A stretch of 6,935 bases of DNA from Candidatus Poseidoniaceae archaeon. Lineage in GTDB: Archaea; Thermoplasmatota; Poseidoniia; Poseidoniales; Poseidoniaceae. Both the position numbers and the translations under genes were made by a program. Each line of letters starts with the position of its first letter. Positions within the stretch are counted from its first letter, which is position 1. The notes under the pieces were generated by a model. That model ran no database searches. It had not been told where the DNA came from and saw only the letters and a list, made by a program, of their open reading frames with translations. Positions 5,984 through 6,935 of the stretch are shown here, piece after piece. Location of the stretch: NCBI GenBank assembly GCA_013329865.1, contig DUJJ01000162.1, positions 487 through 7,421 of the forward strand, given 5' to 3'.

Positions 5984-6307
5984 CTATTCTTCTTCTCTGT
6001 TTGGAAGGTCACCATGACCGTCAAGCTGGATTTTTAACACACTAACCGTCCTATCCCGGCCATCTTCTGACGGGATTACCTCGCTCTCGCAAGTTATCTC
6101 GCCGATAACCACTTGTTCTGGCAGACCCTGGGCGATTATTCCGTTTCTGCGCCGACAAACCTCCGCAACATCCACTGCTCGACCAATTGTGGCTCCCCGA
6201 GCCACTAGCTCCAAATTACGGTCACCTGATTCCATTGCCATGACTACTGCTCGTACGTATGCATGTAATGGTTTCTTGCCGATGAAAACTTTCCGTCTAT
6301 CTGTCAT
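5984..6307 (-). CDS. alba: Alba-family DNA/RNA-binding chromatin protein
   Basis: A 107-residue protein with the full Alba pattern: VFIGKKPLHAYVRAVVMAM at 7-25, ELVARGATIGRAVDVAEVCRRR at 33-54, and a beta-hairpin region (about 66-95) ending in TVSVLKIQLDG. Lys11 and Lys12 in GKKP match the lysine pair that contacts nucleic acid and is acetylated in Sulfolobus Alba. Alba dimers coat and bridge DNA and also bind RNA in archaeal cells. The usual length is about 90-100 residues; the extra part here is an acidic tail (DGHGDLPNREEE) and a slightly long hairpin loop (PSEDGRDR). The gene is single, lying downstream of tRNA-Gly on the same strand but separated from it by the tRNA terminator. The ATG at 6307 is followed directly by the conserved core, so no other start is needed; ribosome-binding signal is weak. 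Confidence 0.95.
   Translation of the reverse strand: MTDRRKVFIGKKPLHAYVRAVVMAMESGDRNLELVARGATIGRAVDVAEVCRRRNGIIAQGLPEQVVIGEITCESEVIPSEDGRDRTVSVLKIQLDGHGDLPNREEE
6031..6035 (+). terminator. Possible oligo-T terminator of arsC
   Basis: TTTTT lies 48 bases past the arsC stop, inside the 3' end of alba. It could end the rightward transcript, but short T runs are common and no other signal supports it. Confidence 0.2.
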
Positions 6308-6337
6308 GCTGAACTCGCTTATCCATCATCGTTACAC

Positions 6338-6346
6338 GGTTAAATG
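6338..6346 (-). promoter_or_regulatory. Probable alba promoter (TATA-like box)
   Basis: On the minus strand CATTTAACC is TATA-like and centred about 35 bases before the alba ATG. This predicts a leader of about eight bases, in line with the lack of a strong ribosome-binding site. It lies just past the tRNA terminator, so alba probably has its own transcript. Confidence 0.4.
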
Positions 6347-6354
6347 TTACTTAG

Positions 6355-6361
6355 AAAAAAA
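6355..6361 (-). terminator. Oligo-T terminator of the tRNA-Gly gene
   Basis: Seven T on the minus strand begin eight bases after the encoded CCA end. Such runs are the standard archaeal intrinsic stop signal. No hairpin is needed or seen. Confidence 0.6.
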
Positions 6362-6369
6362 TGCAACTT

Positions 6370-6444
6370 TGGTGCGAGCGCCGGGACTCGAACCCGGGTT
6401 CAGGCGTTGGCAACGCCCGGTGATAACCACTACACTACGCTCGC
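6370..6444 (-). tRNA. tRNA-Gly (anticodon GCC)
   Basis: The minus strand folds into a complete 72-base tRNA plus encoded CCA (6370-6372). The acceptor stem GCGAGCG/CGCTCGC pairs in full. The D arm starts GTGT with an AGTGGTTA loop. The anticodon stem GGGCG/CGCCT (one G-U) holds the loop TTGCCAA with anticodon GCC, reading GGC. The variable loop is four bases, and the T arm is CCGGG-TTCGAGT-CCCGG. The discriminator base is A (6373). There is no intron. The last D-stem pair is a T-T mismatch, a common variation. Confidence 0.97.
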
Positions 6445-6470
6445 TGGGTATTTACCCGACTAAACAGAGG

Positions 6471-6478
6471 TATAAACC
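6471..6478 (-). promoter_or_regulatory. TATA-like box of tRNA-Gly
   Basis: On the minus strand GGTTTATA ends about 27 bases before the mature tRNA 5' end, with its centre near 30. This is the archaeal TATA position for a transcript with a very short leader. It lies in the 50-base gap after the surface-protein gene, which shows no T-run terminator of its own. Confidence 0.5.
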
Positions 6479-6494
6479 GTTATCGGAATGATAT

Positions 6495-6935
6495 CTATTC
6501 AAATCCAAACCTGTCATCGTGGTAGTCTTTATCGTTGCCTCTGCGCATCAAAAATATCACAGAGACGGCGGCAATGGCGGTAAATGCAAGCAGTATAATG
6601 ACTAGGACCGAGCTTGAAATTGTGTCGCTGTCTAAACTTGGAATAATGCTCAAGTCTTCCTCAACAACTATCGATACTGGAACTACAGCGGTTGCAACGT
6701 CGAAACTATCGATTGCTTGGACCTGAATTTCATGGGTTCCAAGCGGAGTGCTGGGGCGTAGTGATAACTCTACAGAATAGATTCCGTCGCCCGATATTCG
6801 GTCTCCGTTGATACCATTATCGTTGAGGTTTACCCAACCAGTTTGGGCACCAAGTGGTGCAAATACCCCTAGATTTGCTCGGGCATTAGCCACTCCATCT
6901 TGGTCAGTTATTTGCGCTTCGAAGACTACTGTTAC
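6495..6935 (-). CDS. Membrane-anchored surface protein, C-terminal part (cut by window edge)
   Basis: The reading frame is open to the right edge, so this is the last 146 residues of a longer protein; the GTG at 6893 is an internal codon, since in-frame text (VTVVFEAQITDQDG) continues upstream. A beta-sandwich-like extracellular segment contains DNGINGDRISGDGIYS (visible residues about 39-54), an Asp/Gly-rich motif I associate with 'choice-of-anchor X'-type surface domains and which may bind calcium. After LGTHEIQVQAIDSFD and an acidic linker, one hydrophobic helix (about 107-130) is followed by RRGNDKDYHDDRFGFE, a charged cytoplasmic tail. This is the layout of a type I cell-surface protein with a C-terminal anchor. 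Its ligand or role cannot be told from the part seen. The TAG stop lies 50 bases upstream of tRNA-Gly on the same strand. Confidence 0.8.
   Translation of the reverse strand, partial: VTVVFEAQITDQDGVANARANLGVFAPLGAQTGWVNLNDNGINGDRISGDGIYSVELSLRPSTPLGTHEIQVQAIDSFDVATAVVPVSIVVEEDLSIIPSLDSDTISSSVLVIILLAFTAIAAVSVIFLMRRGNDKDYHDDRFGFE

Noticed and set aside
6446..6457. GGGTATTTACCC inverted repeat next to the tRNA as a terminator hairpin of the surface-protein gene
   Set aside because: The stem is five base pairs with a two-base loop, too tight to fold well, and no T run follows on the minus strand.
6189..6491. Plus-strand open frame of 100 codons across the alba start and the tRNA
   Set aside because: It runs through the complement of a complete tRNA gene and the start of alba, so it is a chance frame.
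1..6935. CRISPR array, insertion sequence, integrase or att site
   Set aside because: I saw no spaced direct repeats, transposase or integrase motifs, or duplicated tRNA 3' end.

Overview
The window looks like a piece of a mesophilic archaeal chromosome, most likely a marine Thermoplasmatota lineage such as Marine Group II (Poseidoniales). The archaeal signs are an Alba chromatin protein, a Bud32-type KEOPS kinase, TATA-like boxes at archaeal spacing and oligo-T terminators. The group assignment is an inference from gene content and style (compact, moderate GC, large anchored surface proteins); no taxonomic marker settles it.

Left part (1-3700): the N-terminal two thirds of bud32 runs leftward off the window edge. 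It is divergent from nadA (quinolinate synthase, 4Fe-4S enzyme of NAD synthesis). nadA converges, with a 3-base gap, on a large leftward gene for a membrane protein. That protein fuses a PAP2-type lipid phosphatase/phosphotransferase domain to a large predicted outside domain with its own C-terminal membrane anchor.

Middle part (3783-5531): a tight leftward cluster of a small four-helix membrane protein of unknown function, a Mrp/Nbp35/HCF101-family P-loop ATPase and a DUF971 protein. Mrp and DUF971 domains are joined in one chain in plant HCF101; here they are two coupled genes. The ATPase has no cysteine at all, and an insertion sits where the family's CPxC cluster motif normally lies. The DUF971 partner carries a CPCxxC motif plus a further cysteine. 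This is the most interesting part of the window.

Right part (5624-6935): an arsC-like low-molecular-weight phosphatase/arsenate reductase is read rightward from a promoter region shared with the membrane-protein cluster. It abuts the end of alba with no intergenic base. Then come a tRNA-Gly(GCC) gene with encoded CCA, a TATA-like box and an oligo-T terminator, and the C-terminal end of a membrane-anchored surface protein that runs off the right edge.

There is no CRISPR array, insertion sequence, rRNA or origin that I can see. No gene-free stretch exceeds about 100 bases. I do not see a complete new defence or mobile system; the unusual points are domain architecture and missing or swapped metal-ligand residues.
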